Positions 8,429 through 18,050 of a stretch of DNA of 64,000 bases are shown here, in pieces (within the stretch, counting starts at the first letter, position 1; each line of letters starts with the position of its first letter). The notes under the pieces were generated by a model. The model had not been told where the DNA came from and made no database searches. It was given only the letters and a program-made list of their open reading frames with translations. Both the position numbers and the translations under genes were made by a program. Origin of the DNA: Photobacterium marinum (lineage in GTDB: Bacteria > Pseudomonadota > Gammaproteobacteria > Enterobacterales > Vibrionaceae); contig NZ_AMZO01000003.1 in NCBI RefSeq assembly GCF_000331515.1, forward strand, positions 1 through 64,000. The letters run 5' to 3'.

Positions 8429-10003
8429 TTAGTCTTGTGATAGCTTGGTGAATTTCAGGTTAAGTAGCGCCATACCACCAACCAACAGGAAGATAATGGT
8501 TGCGATTGCACCCGCCAGACCGAAGTCCTGACCGCCGCCACCTTCGAACGCGATACGGTAGGTATAACTTACCAGCAAGTCAGTGTAACCAGCAGGCTCT
8601 GAAGTACCCACCATGTTCGGGCCACCCGCGGTCAATAGCTGAATCATTACGAAGTTGTTGAAGTTAAATGCGAAACTTGCAATCAACAGCGGTGTCAGCG
8701 GTTTGATCAGCATTGGCAGTGTGATCTTCATAAAGTTCTGAACCGGACCGGCACCATCAATGGCAGATGCCTCATACAGATCTTCAGGAATCGACTTCAG
8801 CAGACCCATACACAGAATCATCATGTAAGGGAAACCAAGCCAGGTATTAACAATAACTACCATAATCCGCGCCATCACTGGATCAGAGAACCAGGACGGT
8901 TTAATACCGAACATCGCATCCAGCAACAAGTTGATTTCACCAAAGCTCTGGTTAAACAAACCTTTGAAAATCAGAATCGAGATAAACGATGGTACTGCAT
9001 ACGGAAGGATCAGAAGCACACGGTAGATGCCGCTGCCTTTCAGTGGTTCCCACTGAACAATACAAGCCAGAACCATGCCTACAGCCAGAGTCAGCGCTAC
9101 AGCAAGGAATGCAAATACAACTGTCCAAACGAAAATGCCGAAGAATGGTTCCTTGATACCGTCATCTTTCATGACGCGCTCAAAGTTAGCACCACCGACA
9201 CCAACAACGAATCCCGGAGAAATTGGCTTACCAACAAAGTTGCCATTCTCATCAACAGGCTGGTAGTAGCCGATTTCCATGTTTGGCATGAAGATCTGCT
9301 GAGTTTTGTTGTTGATCATGGTCAGACCGTCTTCCTGAAGGGTGAACAGCGGAGCTTCAGCTGCGAACTTGCGCAGGCCGCTCATGCGGATTTTTTCACC
9401 TTCAGGCGTTACCAGTTCCACTTTAGACAAGTTGGAACGGTTCTTAACGATCGCCTTAATCTTCTCTTTCTCTCCCTGAACGCCGTCAACATCACGCAGC
9501 GTCATAGGATCAGCAAACGGATTGGCAATGTCGAAAACATCAGAAGCCAGCAGCTCACCATTTGCATTAATTACCAGTTGATGGCCATTGTCGACTTTAT
9601 ACAGGTCGAACTTATAGCTGTCACCAGACTGGAAAGTACGTTGATGCAATACCGACTGAGTACGCTCCAGTGACAACTGGTTCGACGCACTGTAGTTAGT
9701 AAATGCAAGCCCAACGGTATAAATCAGTGGGAAAATAATGAAAATAAGCATCCCTGCGATACCAGGGAAAATATAGCGATGGGCGTATGTTCTTTTACTG
9801 CCGAAAATAAAAAGAGCAAGTGCTGTTAGAACAACGGTAAGAAGTGCAAAGGCGATTTCACCTTTTGCATACATCAAAACGGTAGCATAACCATTAACAA
9901 CACCGATCATGCCCAACAGTGACCACTTCAGCCACTTACGATAATCAAATTTCGGACTTTCTGTTTCCTGTTCCAAAAGTCCTGCACCTTGAACTGACTG
10001 CAT
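8429..10003 (-). CDS. malF: Maltose/maltodextrin ABC permease MalF
   Basis: This 524-aa permease is close to E. coli MalF (514 aa). It has two N-terminal membrane segments, a third, and then the large periplasmic P2 loop characteristic of MalF (about residues 95-275), which touches the binding protein. Further segments follow, with the EAA loop [22 protein letters not shown] near residue 405. An AAGGAG lies five bases before the ATG. Between malE and malF there is a GC-rich hairpin, so MalF and MalG are probably made at lower levels than MalE, as in enterobacteria. Confidence 0.97.
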   Translation of the reverse strand: MQSVQGAGLLEQETESPKFDYRKWLKWSLLGMIGVVNGYATVLMYAKGEIAFALLTVVLTALALFIFGSKRTYAHRYIFPGIAGMLIFIIFPLIYTVGLAFTNYSASNQLSLERTQSVLHQRTFQSGDSYKFDLYKVDNGHQLVINANGELLASDVFDIANPFADPMTLRDVDGVQGEKEKIKAIVKNRSNLSKVELVTPEGEKIRMSGLRKFAAEAPLFTLQEDGLTMINNKTQQIFMPNMEIGYYQPVDENGNFVGKPISPGFVVGVGGANFERVMKDDGIKEPFFGIFVWTVVFAFLAVALTLAVGMVLACIVQWEPLKGSGIYRVLLILPYAVPSFISILIFKGLFNQSFGEINLLLDAMFGIKPSWFSDPVMARIMVVIVNTWLGFPYMMILCMGLLKSIPEDLYEASAIDGAGPVQNFMKITLPMLIKPLTPLLIASFAFNFNNFVMIQLLTAGGPNMVGTSEPAGYTDLLVSYTYRIAFEGGGGQDFGLAGAIATIIFLLVGGMALLNLKFTKLSQD

Positions 10004-10038
10004 CTCAGCTCCTTGCTAGCAAAAAATGACGATAAAAT

Positions 10039-10058
10039 GGGGAGAGTTGCCCCTCCCC
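10039..10058 (-). terminator. Intercistronic malE-malF hairpin
   Basis: GGGGAG (10039-10044) and CTCCCC (10053-10058) form a short GC stem in the 64-base gap between malE and malF. On the transcribed strand it is followed by an AT-rich stretch. It probably causes partial termination or protects the malE message, giving excess binding protein over permease. Confidence 0.55.
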
Positions 10059-10067
10059 GCAAAAAAG

Positions 10068-11249
10068 TTACTTAAGCATGTGGCCTGCAGCTGCATCCAA
10101 CGCGCCATCAATGTCCTGACGACCATCAACAACGTTCTTGATTGCGTTACCTTCTGCGTACCAGAATGCAGTCATCTGAGGAACGTTAGGCATGATTTCG
10201 CCGTTCATCGCGTTATCCATAGTTGCTGCGATGCGTGAATCACTGTCCAGTTTCTTCTGGAATGACTTAAGTGCTACAGCGCCCAGTGGTTTGTCATCAT
10301 TTACCATGCCCAGACCTTCGTCAGTCAGCAGGTAGTTCTCGATGAACTCAACAGCAAGATCCTGGTTTGGAGATGCAGAGCTGATGCCCGCAGTCAGAAC
10401 ACCAACAAATGGCTTAGATGGGTTACCGTTCAGCTTAGGCAAAACTGTTACGCCATAGTTGATGCCAGACTTCTCAACGTTACCCCAAGACCATGGGCCG
10501 TTGATTGTCATTGCTACGTTACCTTTGTTGAACTCGGCTTCAGAGATGCTGTAGTCCATATCTGGCGAGATCACTTTCTTGTCAACCAGTGACTTGATGA
10601 AGTTCATACCACGCTTCGCGCCGGCATTGTTAACACCAACATCTTTCACGTCGTAACCGTTCGCAGTGAATTTGAACGCGTAACCACCGTCAGCTGAAAT
10701 TACCGGCCATGTGAAGTACGGTTCTTTCAGGTTCCACATGATGGCTTTCTTGCCGTCTTTCTGAAGCTTCTTGTCCAGAGCTTCAACTTCTTCCCAGTTC
10801 TTAGGTGGGTTTGGAACAAGGTCCTTGTTGTAAATCAGAGAAAGTGCTTCTACTGCAACCGGGTAGCCAATGTACTTACCATCGTACTGCACTGCATCCC
10901 AGGTGAAATCGATGATTTTGTCTTTCAGCTCAGCTGATGGCTTAATCTCTTTAAGCAGACCCGCTTTTGCGTAACCACCGAAACGGTCGTGAGCCCAGAA
11001 AACGATATCCGGACCATCACCTGCCGCCGCTACCTGAGGGAACTTCTCAGACAGGCCGTCAGGGAAAGCAACTGTTACTTTTACACCCGTGTCTTCTTCA
11101 AACTTCTTACCTACTTCTGCCAGGCCGTTATAGCCTTTATCGCCGTTAATCCAGATAGTCAATTGACCCTCTTCAATCGCAGCATTTGCGTGAACTGAAC
11201 CAAGAGCAGCAAGGGTACAAAAAGCTACAGTGCTGAGGACTTTCTTCAT
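10068..11249 (-). CDS. malE: Maltodextrin-binding protein MalE (copy 1)
   Basis: This 393-aa periplasmic solute-binding protein of the MalFGK2 importer has signal peptide [20 protein letters not shown] with cleavage near ANA. The mature part begins [20 protein letters not shown], the familiar MalE start, and keeps [11 protein letters not shown] and NGPWSWGN. An ATG nine bases upstream (11258) overlaps the AAGGATG ribosome binding site, so I start at 11249. It is first in malEFG, divergent from malK across a 635-base regulatory region with MalT-box-like sites. A close paralog lies at 16669-17850. Confidence 0.97.
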   Translation of the reverse strand: MKKVLSTVAFCTLAALGSVHANAAIEEGQLTIWINGDKGYNGLAEVGKKFEEDTGVKVTVAFPDGLSEKFPQVAAAGDGPDIVFWAHDRFGGYAKAGLLKEIKPSAELKDKIIDFTWDAVQYDGKYIGYPVAVEALSLIYNKDLVPNPPKNWEEVEALDKKLQKDGKKAIMWNLKEPYFTWPVISADGGYAFKFTANGYDVKDVGVNNAGAKRGMNFIKSLVDKKVISPDMDYSISEAEFNKGNVAMTINGPWSWGNVEKSGINYGVTVLPKLNGNPSKPFVGVLTAGISSASPNQDLAVEFIENYLLTDEGLGMVNDDKPLGAVALKSFQKKLDSDSRIAATMDNAMNGEIMPNVPQMTAFWYAEGNAIKNVVDGRQDIDGALDAAAGHMLK

Positions 11250-11351
11250 TTTTAACATCCTTCATGATTGTTATATCTCATGCTCCAGAACCGACTCTGC
11301 AGCATAATTTTCAGTGTGTATCATCCATCAGACATGAGCACTCAGCATCAT

Positions 11352-11534
11352 CCTACGCCCTACGCCCCCTAAGCCTTAGATATAAAAGCGTGATCTTCGT
11401 CGTTTTGGTTAGTGACAGAGATCTAAAAACAACACCTGATTGTGATACAACGCACATGGTACTGGTAATAAATATCCTCATCAGCAAGCGAAATTACAAA
11501 GTGTGATCCAGGCACTCATCCCCCTCTCATCCAC
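11352..11534. promoter_or_regulatory. MalT-box-like sites and CRP-like site between malE and malK
   Basis: The known MalT box is GGGGAKGAGG. On the minus strand I see GGGGATGAGT (11514-11523, 9/10), GTGGATGAGA (11525-11534, 8/10), GGGGCGTAGG (11359-11368, 8/10) and AGGGCGTAGG (11352-11361, overlapping). TGTGA-TACAAC-GCACA (11441-11455) matches the CRP half-sites except one base. The layout, MalT boxes on both sides of a CRP site in a divergent region, mirrors the enterobacterial malE-malK control region. Confidence 0.65.
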
Positions 11535-11549
11535 CTTTGAAATTATTAA

Positions 11550-11777
11550 TAAGGAGGATGTTTACCTATGCCACCTGAGTAAGAATAGCGACATACCCAA
11601 CGGGGTAGATGAAGATGCTTTTACTGTTCTGCTTACGCAGTTGATTTTCACAGTAACCACTTTTTTATTGGAAACGACAGCACCACTTTACTTCTTGGGG
11701 AAGTAAGTAAAGTGGAATTGGTCAGGGTAGCAGTTCATTCCACTGCCTGAATGCAACATGTTTGCTACCCCTTTTTT
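11550..11777 (+). ncRNA. Possible MalT-controlled leader or small RNA ahead of malK
   Basis: A -10-like TATTAAT lies at about 11546, just downstream of the two MalT-box-like sites at 11514-11534. The following 220 bases hold a perfect 11-bp hairpin (CCACTTTACTT 11683-11693 with AAGTAAAGTGG 11705-11715). A second hairpin, GGGTAGCA (11725-11732) with TGCTACCC (11763-11770), is followed by CTTTTTTT, a strong intrinsic terminator. It ends about 110 bases before malK. This is either an attenuated malK leader or a separate small RNA. The 67-codon ORF here has no good start signal. Confidence 0.45.
11725..11777 (+). terminator. Intrinsic terminator upstream of malK
   Basis: An 8-bp stem GGGTAGCA/TGCTACCC with additional inner pairing (GTTCATTC/GAATG) is followed by seven T residues. 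No complete gene precedes it on this strand, so it ends either a leader transcript or a small RNA. Confidence 0.7.
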
Positions 11778-11884
11778 TCTTCACTGCACCGAATAAAAAA
11801 TTCTTTACCCGTAAGGCCTGGCGTGAATATCATTCCGCATAGAGAAGCCTTGCTGGCTACAACAAACTTAGAGGAATAGGCTCG

Positions 11885-12994
11885 ATGGCGAGTGTCACTT
11901 TACGAAATGTATGTAAAGCATATGGAGATAACCTGATTTCAAAGAATGTTGATCTCGATATTGCTGAAGGCGAATTCGTTGTTTTTGTTGGTCCATCAGG
12001 CTGCGGTAAGTCGACCCTTCTTCGTTGTATCGCTGGTTTGGAAGACATTACTTCCGGTGATCTATACATCGGCGAAGAGCGCATGAACGACGTTGCACCA
12101 TCTGAACGTGGTGTTGGTATGGTTTTTCAGTCATACGCGCTTTACCCACACCTTAATCTTTTCGACAACATGTCTTTCGGTATGAAACTGGCCAAAGCGG
12201 ACAAAGCCGAAACCAAACGCCGTGTTGACCATGCAGCAGACATCCTTCAGTTAGGTCACCTTCTGGAGCGTAAGCCAAAAGCACTTTCAGGCGGTCAGCG
12301 CCAGCGTGTTGCCATCGGCCGAACCATTGTTTCCCAGCCAAAAGTATTCCTGCTGGATGAACCACTGTCGAACCTGGATGCTGCACTTCGTGTACAGATG
12401 CGTATCGAAATCGCCAAACTGCACAAGCAACTGGGTTGCACCATGATCTACGTTACTCACGACCAGATCGAAGCGATGACTATGGCACAGAAAATCGTGG
12501 TGCTTGACGGCGGTTATGTTTCTCAGGTGGGTAAACCTCTTGAACTGTACCACTACCCGCAAAACCGTTTCGTAGCCGGTTTCATCGGTTCACCAAAAAT
12601 GAACTTCATTAGTGTGTTCATTGAAGAAGTGGAAGATGAACGCGTAATGGTTCAGCTCGCTGACGGTAATACCTTCTGGATCCCGGTTGACGGCACGTCT
12701 GTAACTAAAGGTGACCGTATGTCTCTGGGTATCCGCCCTGAGCACCTGGTTCCGGCTGATGAAGGTGATGCAAGCGTTGAAGGTACGATTCAGGTAGTAG
12801 AAAAGCTTGGTTACGAAACTCAGGCTTACCTGCACCTAGATAAAGTAGATGCTGACTTCATCTACCGTCGCCCGGATACGCTGGACGTAGATGCAGGCGA
12901 TACTTTCAAAGTGGGTATTCCTGCTCACCGTTGTCACCTGTTCCACAGTGATGGTCGCGCATGCCGCCGCCTATACAAAGAGGCTGGTGTATAA
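11885..12994 (+). CDS. malK: Maltodextrin import ATPase MalK
   Basis: This 369-aa ATP-binding subunit of MalFGK2 has Walker [10 protein letters not shown] (about residues 36-44), the Q loop in [10 protein letters not shown], signature [13 protein letters not shown], Walker [13 protein letters not shown] and switch His in YVTHDQ. A C-terminal regulatory (TOBE/MalK) domain covers about residues 240-369, with GIRPEHL. In E. coli this domain binds MalT and EIIA-Glc. It is divergent from malEFG. Unlike the enterobacterial malK-lamB-malM operon, lamB is not downstream; a terminator follows immediately and lamB is 9 kb away. Confidence 0.97.
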   Translation: MASVTLRNVCKAYGDNLISKNVDLDIAEGEFVVFVGPSGCGKSTLLRCIAGLEDITSGDLYIGEERMNDVAPSERGVGMVFQSYALYPHLNLFDNMSFGMKLAKADKAETKRRVDHAADILQLGHLLERKPKALSGGQRQRVAIGRTIVSQPKVFLLDEPLSNLDAALRVQMRIEIAKLHKQLGCTMIYVTHDQIEAMTMAQKIVVLDGGYVSQVGKPLELYHYPQNRFVAGFIGSPKMNFISVFIEEVEDERVMVQLADGNTFWIPVDGTSVTKGDRMSLGIRPEHLVPADEGDASVEGTIQVVEKLGYETQAYLHLDKVDADFIYRRPDTLDVDAGDTFKVGIPAHRCHLFHSDGRACRRLYKEAGV

Positions 12995-13024
12995 ACATCA
13001 ACTCAGATTAACTACCTGTAGTAG

Positions 13025-13059
13025 AAGCGCTGTTCCAGATTACTGGCAGCGCTTTTTTT
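13025..13059 (+). terminator. Terminator after malK
   Basis: AAGCGCTG (13025-13032) and CAGCGCTT (13047-13054), with extra CCAG/CTGG pairing in the loop, are followed by a run of seven T. Confidence 0.88.
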
Positions 13060-13391
13060 GTGCCTTAATAAAACCAGTGATCATGCAATAACCGATTTTC
13101 CGTCGTTGTATCTTGAAGACGCCAAATACTTTCATCAGCTGTTACTGAACAAAAGTGACAACATCCAATGTAAGTTATTGATTAACCTGGATGCTGTACG
13201 CTGTGAAGACGCGTGGGCAAAACGTTATCCCGAAATGCTCAAAATGTTCTATATCAATAACGCCTGAGAATGACTGGAGCCCTACTCCCGTCACTTCTAA
13301 AATTAGAATGCGCATCGGTGATCCCAACGAGCACTGGCTGCGTAATTTGGGACTGGTTGGTATGAGATATCTATTGATGGAGGATCAGTAC

Positions 13392-13589
13392 ATGAGCAGC
13401 CGCGACAGAATCGAAGATATCGAGCAAAGAATTTTTATGGCCTATCAGGAAGGAAACTACCAGGAGGCCAAGGCTCTGGAAGCAAAAATCAAAAAACTCA
13501 GAGGAAAAAGTACCATCAACCAATACGATGAGCGAGACCCCTATTCAATGGAAGGAAAAGTCTTTGACGACGACTCAAGCCACAGCTAA
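13392..13589 (+). CDS. Small charged helical protein
   Basis: This 65-aa protein has GGAGG eight bases before its ATG. Residues 4-33 (RIEDIEQRIFMAYQEG ... ALEAKIKKLRG) look like a pair of amphipathic helices with a pattern like the UVR motif of UvrB/UvrC-type proteins; the rest is acidic. The frame stays open upstream to 13191, and an ATG at 13308 would add 28 residues but has no visible ribosome binding site. No function is proposed. It converges with the GH133 gene across a strong terminator. Confidence 0.55.
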   Translation: MSSRDRIEDIEQRIFMAYQEGNYQEAKALEAKIKKLRGKSTINQYDERDPYSMEGKVFDDDSSHS

Positions 13590-13637
13590 GTTCAGAGCAG
13601 ATTTCTGTATCTGATATCCGGCAAAGATGAATTATAA

Positions 13638-13679
13638 AAACGCCGCAGTCCCCTATTCAATAGTGGACTGCGGCGTTTA
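13638..13679. terminator. Bidirectional terminator
   Basis: AACGCCGCAGTCC pairs with GGACTGCGGCGTT around an AT-rich loop, flanked by A and T runs. It serves the small helical-protein gene and the converging GH133 gene. Confidence 0.85.
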
Positions 13680-13730
13680 CATTCCTGAACTATGGCCAGA
13701 TTCTTAATTCCTGATTATTAATCTGACGAA

Positions 13731-16538
13731 TTAGTCCGTAGCCTTATTCAGATTGCTCGCTTCAACCTGTTGTTGCAAAACATGATTAGCAAGAAGTACC
13801 GGGAATTTGCGCTGTGTATCAGGCTGAGCAAATTTCAGCTCGCCAATCTCAGGCTGATAACTCTGTTGAATACAGGTTAACGCAACTTCCTCACCATTTA
13901 GTTCAGCTTCTGTTTTCTCAGGGTTAAACACAACCATTGCTGGTAAAGAGGTGCTTTCGATTGATAGTAAGTACTTAGCTTTACCTTTTGCTGTAAGCAC
14001 AATATCCAAGGCAGTATCAGCTTCACTCTGATAGTTCAAACGATAACTTTCAATGCCGTTTAACTGGCGTTTAAACGCAACCGACAGTGCATTATCAGCC
14101 CCAAAACGTAAATTGGCATCAAATGCCTGCCATGATGACGGCAGACTTGGCGCCAAATTCAGTTTACCGGCCAGCAAATCCGGCGCAAAACCAACATAAT
14201 CCTGATAACCGTTACGGGTAAATTCTGAAACAGACCAGGCTTGTGCGTACGTGCCGGTAGTCGTTAGCTCGCCCTTATCATTAAGGAAAGCATCCAGGTT
14301 CTCACTCATAGCACCGCGATGGCCAATAGTCAGGATCTGCTGTGACAAATTCTTCGTCAGCTCATAGGCGAAATCGGTATAGCCATATTTCAGCAAGCTG
14401 GTTACCGTGAAGCCCGCATTCCAGCCCCAGATAGTACCGTTATGATAAGCTGCATCCTTATGGTATTCCTCACGATTTGCATGATACGGATGGAAGATTG
14501 GATCCTTCTGAGACAGCGAGGTAATACCCCATGGGAACAGTAGCTCACTGACTGCATTCTTGACGATATTGGCACCAATGGTTTCATCCACCAGCTCACC
14601 ATCAAAAGGTACTGTCAGCGTCATCAACTGGTTTGGACGAATCTGGAGGTCACGGCTGTCATCAGCGTGAAGCCGATCTGCCAGCAGCGACAACTCACCA
14701 TCCCAAAACAGTTGTTGAAAGCTTGCCTGCACTTTTTCAGCCATCGCCAGATAGTGCTGTTCACCTTCCCCATCCTGATTTAGTTTCGCCAGCTCAACCG
14801 CCACCTTCAAGCTGGTATACCACAATGCCTGAATATCATTGGCACGATTACCACGTGCAGACCATGGCAACTTACCTTCAAGCTTGGCATCCATCCAGGT
14901 ATCCGGATCACGGTGGGTCATTAAGCCATGCTGATCCAAGTAGTTTTTCTCGATGCCATCGATGTAGGTTTTCACAACAGGATAAATCGAACGAGCGTAG
15001 TCTTTATCGCCGCTGTAACGCAGATAATCCCAGACCTCACGTACCATCCACGGCGTACCGTCTGTCGTGTTGTAAATGATATTGGTCAGGCTGGTCACCC
15101 GGTTAGGAATCCGGCCGTAGTTGATATTGGTATTATCTTTCAACTGCATAGAGGCAAAGTTATCGATAATGCTCTTGGCATCATCAAAATCACCATTTAC
15201 CAATGTAATACCCGGCACCGCGATAAATGAATCACGTCCCCAGCAATCCTTAAACCAAGGCAGACCAGCCCAAATGCCTTTGCCAAACTCATTGGATACA
15301 AAAACTTTTCCTGAAGCCTTGGCCCACATCAGAGCACGGTTATATTCAAGATCCGAAGTCCAGATATAAGAATGAGTCAGCATGTCGTATGTCTGCTGCT
15401 GATGCATGACATAACCATCCTGCTCTAGCAACTGATTTGCTCCGGCGATGGCTTCCTCTTCTGTCTCAGCAAAAGCCAGATACACAGTCAGACTAATTTC
15501 ATCGTCCAGCGTCTCAATCACCGGCTTCACATGGTTGCCGTTCAGGTGCATCACCTCATTAAGGGCAGGCATCTCTGCAAATGTCGCTTCTTTGAAACGG
15601 AACGGTTTGTCTGCACAAATCGCAATAAACGATGGTGTATTTTCCTGTCGCAGCGAAGAGTCCAGCGCATAAACCACACCATTATCGAAAGTACACACAG
15701 AAGAAACATTAAGCCCTAAATTCAGCTGTGGAGCCAATGCCAGTCGTGCCGCCAGCGGAGAGCAGACAGTCAGAGCCGCGGCACGTTGCTGGCTGAACAA
15801 CATAAAGGTATCGCTGCTGTGGTTAGCGTATTGATGAGTGACACCGTAAGGCAGAATATCAGCTTCAGGAGCCATACATTTGTCGTTGATCTTGCCATCA
15901 ACAAATGAGGCGAATGTCCCCAGATACCAGCCTTGCTTATGTCGATATTTGCCAGCAGCAACAAAGCCGTGTGTGACGCCTTCAAAATAGCCGTCCACAT
16001 TATCACCGAACACAAACGGAACACTTTCCTGAGCCTTAATTGCCAGATGATCAAACAAAACATCCGGAGCCAAAATAGGATCCTGCTTTGCCTGAAGCTG
16101 CTTATGAGGAGCCGTTGCTGAAATTTCAACTTCAACCAACTCTCGTTCAGGTGCAACATCAGAGTTCTCACCACCAGAGGCAATAAGCATAACCGGACCT
16201 TGATCCTGAACCTGCTCCTGAACTTTAAGCGTAATGGTATATAAGCCAGTTTCAGGAGCCAGAAAAGTCAGATCATTACCGATCCCTTTTGCCGGAACCA
16301 AAGCTTGCTCCTGATCGAGCTTGCATGCCATTGATTTATATTTATCAGCCGAAAAAGTGAGCTCTTCACTACCCTGCTGATCTGAAATCTTAAAGCTGTG
16401 CTGGTCGGCTGAAAGGCAGATCACTGCCTGATAACACCCGTCTCCTGTATAAACCATCGGAGTATCATCACCCCAACCGTTAAAAGTACCTTTGACATAC
16501 AATTGCTCACTGTATGGAGCCTGCGCTAACCCGTTCAC
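13731..16538 (-). CDS. Glycogen debranching enzyme, amylo-alpha-1,6-glucosidase (GH133 type)
   Basis: This 935-aa enzyme matches the GDE_C amylo-alpha-1,6-glucosidase family, which removes branch-point glucose from glycogen or limit dextrin. I see the family core LPWFKDCWGRDSFIAVPG near residue 430, DPDTWMDAK near 555, and the (alpha/alpha)6 region with NGTIWGWNAG near 710. The N-terminus carries an early-set/glycogen-binding-like module with the pattern LYVKGTFNGW (about residues 13-22). No signal peptide is seen, so it is probably cytoplasmic. The start is a GTG with AAGGAA upstream. It sits downstream of malE2 on the same strand after a hairpin. A second, unrelated type of debranching enzyme (GlgX) is encoded 6 kb away. 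Confidence 0.88.
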   Translation of the reverse strand: MNGLAQAPYSEQLYVKGTFNGWGDDTPMVYTGDGCYQAVICLSADQHSFKISDQQGSEELTFSADKYKSMACKLDQEQALVPAKGIGNDLTFLAPETGLYTITLKVQEQVQDQGPVMLIASGGENSDVAPERELVEVEISATAPHKQLQAKQDPILAPDVLFDHLAIKAQESVPFVFGDNVDGYFEGVTHGFVAAGKYRHKQGWYLGTFASFVDGKINDKCMAPEADILPYGVTHQYANHSSDTFMLFSQQRAAALTVCSPLAARLALAPQLNLGLNVSSVCTFDNGVVYALDSSLRQENTPSFIAICADKPFRFKEATFAEMPALNEVMHLNGNHVKPVIETLDDEISLTVYLAFAETEEEAIAGANQLLEQDGYVMHQQQTYDMLTHSYIWTSDLEYNRALMWAKASGKVFVSNEFGKGIWAGLPWFKDCWGRDSFIAVPGITLVNGDFDDAKSIIDNFASMQLKDNTNINYGRIPNRVTSLTNIIYNTTDGTPWMVREVWDYLRYSGDKDYARSIYPVVKTYIDGIEKNYLDQHGLMTHRDPDTWMDAKLEGKLPWSARGNRANDIQALWYTSLKVAVELAKLNQDGEGEQHYLAMAEKVQASFQQLFWDGELSLLADRLHADDSRDLQIRPNQLMTLTVPFDGELVDETIGANIVKNAVSELLFPWGITSLSQKDPIFHPYHANREEYHKDAAYHNGTIWGWNAGFTVTSLLKYGYTDFAYELTKNLSQQILTIGHRGAMSENLDAFLNDKGELTTTGTYAQAWSVSEFTRNGYQDYVGFAPDLLAGKLNLAPSLPSSWQAFDANLRFGADNALSVAFKRQLNGIESYRLNYQSEADTALDIVLTAKGKAKYLLSIESTSLPAMVVFNPEKTEAELNGEEVALTCIQQSYQPEIGELKFAQPDTQRKFPVLLANHVLQQQVEASNLNKATD

Positions 16539-16611
16539 ATCTGTTCCTTATCAACCGTCGCCATGGCATCAAAGCTTGCCATTCAGGACAAAAATACGTT
16601 TTTACAAACAA

Positions 16612-16637
16612 CAATGCGCAGACCAGGCTGCGCATTG
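16612..16637 (-). terminator. Hairpin between malE2 and GH133 gene
   Basis: CAATGCGCAG and CTGCGCATTG form a perfect 10-bp stem with a 6-base loop just after malE2. The tail in the transcribed direction is only moderately T-rich, so partial termination or message protection is more likely than a full stop. Confidence 0.6.
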
Positions 16638-16668
16638 ATAAGTCAGGTTAAATTCCTCAACCTTTTAA

Positions 16669-17850
16669 TTACTTAATTTGTGAAGCCGCTGTATCCAGAG
16701 CTTCTTTTACAGTCTGACGACCCAGCAATGCATTTTCGATTGCCGCACCTTCAGCAAACCAGTACGCCGTCATCTCAGGGATGTTTGGCATGATTTCGCC
16801 GTTTTCAGCGTTAGTCATGGTTGCTGCAATTCGGCTGTCTTTTTCCAAAATCTTCTGGAATGACTTCAGTGTTACCGCACCCAGAGGTTTGTCGTCGTTC
16901 ACCATCTTCAAACCTTCATTGGTCAACAGATAGTTCTCGATAAACTCAACGGAAAGATCCTTGTTCGGGCTGGCAGCATTGATACCAGCACTCAATACAC
17001 CGACAAACGGGTTAGATGCACCACCGTTCAACGTTGGCAATACAGCAACACCATAGTTCAGCTTCGATTTTTCCAAGTTACCCCATGACCACGGACCATT
17101 GATGGTCATCGCCACGTTACCTTTGTTGAACTCAGCTTCCGATACGGCATAGTCCATATCCGGTGAAACCACACCTTTCTTGGTAAGATCAACCAGGAAG
17201 CTCAGGCCAGCGATACCTGCTTCGCTGTTAACGCCGACTTGCTTACCGTCAAAGCCAGTTTCTGTTTTCTTGAAGGCATAACCGCCGTTAGCGGAAATCA
17301 TCGGCCATGTAAAGTAGGCGTTCTTCACATCCCACATGATGGCTTTCTTGCCTTTGGCATTCATCTGCTTCTCGATTTCAACCAACTCTTCCCAGGTCTT
17401 AGGTGGCTCTGGCAGCAAATCTTTGTTGTAAATCAGGGACGGAGATTCAACAGCAACCGGGTAACCCACCAGCTTGCCTTCGTAAGTCACCGCATCCCAG
17501 GTGAAATCGACCAATTTGTTCTTAAACTCGTCTGACGGATGAATCTCTGCAAGCAGACCGGCTTTGGCGTAACCACCGAAACGGTCATGCGCCCAGAAGA
17601 TAATGTCTGGACCGCCACCTGTTGCCGCTACCTGCTGGAACTTGGCTTCAAGAGATTCCGGATACTGAACATTTACCTTCACGCCGGTATCTTCTTCAAA
17701 CTGACGACCAACTTCAGCAAGACCGTCATAGCCCTTATCACCATTAATCCAAATCAGAATTTCGCCTTCCTGCATAGCTGAAGCCGCCATAGGAAACGCA
17801 AGCGCTGCAGAAAGCGAACATAGGGTCAGAGTTTTAAACACTTGTTTCAT
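16669..17850 (-). CDS. malE: Maltodextrin-binding protein MalE (copy 2)
   Basis: This 393-aa periplasmic binding protein is a close paralog of the product of 10068-11249, sharing long runs such as [23 protein letters not shown] and [12 protein letters not shown] signal peptide is present ([19 protein letters not shown], cleavage near ASA). I start at the ATG at 17850, with GGGA eight bases upstream, rather than a TTG six bases earlier. There is no permease gene with it, so it presumably shares MalFGK2 and may widen the substrate range. Its promoter region carries three MalT-box-like sites. Confidence 0.95.
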   Translation of the reverse strand: MKQVFKTLTLCSLSAALAFPMAASAMQEGEILIWINGDKGYDGLAEVGRQFEEDTGVKVNVQYPESLEAKFQQVAATGGGPDIIFWAHDRFGGYAKAGLLAEIHPSDEFKNKLVDFTWDAVTYEGKLVGYPVAVESPSLIYNKDLLPEPPKTWEELVEIEKQMNAKGKKAIMWDVKNAYFTWPMISANGGYAFKKTETGFDGKQVGVNSEAGIAGLSFLVDLTKKGVVSPDMDYAVSEAEFNKGNVAMTINGPWSWGNLEKSKLNYGVAVLPTLNGGASNPFVGVLSAGINAASPNKDLSVEFIENYLLTNEGLKMVNDDKPLGAVTLKSFQKILEKDSRIAATMTNAENGEIMPNIPEMTAYWFAEGAAIENALLGRQTVKEALDTAASQIK

Positions 17851-17897
17851 GATCAATTCCCGTTAATCTCGATTGTTATTTTTATCAACACGTGCAT

Positions 17898-17944
17898 TCT
17901 CCTCCCCCCGAGGAGGATGAGCATCCTCCCCCCTACTACGCCCC
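17898..17944 (-). promoter_or_regulatory. MalT-box-like cluster upstream of malE2
   Basis: Read on the minus strand: GGGGAGGAGA (17898-17907, 9/10 to GGGGAKGAGG), GGGGAGGATG (17922-17931, 8/10) and GGGGCGTAGT (17935-17944). The three lie in one 47-base block in direct orientation toward malE2, 48-94 bases from its start codon. GAGGATG and CATCCTC also form a small palindrome here. Confidence 0.65.
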
Positions 17945-18001
17945 CCGGATGTTTAAATCAACTCTGTGAAACTGAACACGTTCTGTTGGTCTGAAAATAG
18001 A

Positions 18002-18028
18002 AAAGCCGCTGAAAATCAGCGGCTTTAA
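18002..18028 (-). terminator. Terminator after the GH13 gene
   Basis: AAAGCCGCTGA pairs with TCAGCGGCTTT with a 3-base loop. In the transcribed (minus) direction it is followed by TTCTATTTT. Confidence 0.85.
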
Positions 18029-18050
18029 AGCGGTCATTTTTACTATCAAA

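Noticed and set aside
11503-11706. 67-codon plus-strand frame upstream of malK
   Set aside because: No ribosome binding site, and its end runs through a strong hairpin; the region is better read as regulatory sequence.
13058-13267. 69-codon plus-strand frame after malK
   Set aside because: Its GTG start overlaps the T run of the malK terminator and no ribosome binding site is visible; internal starts are no better. It could be a gene remnant but I cannot support it.
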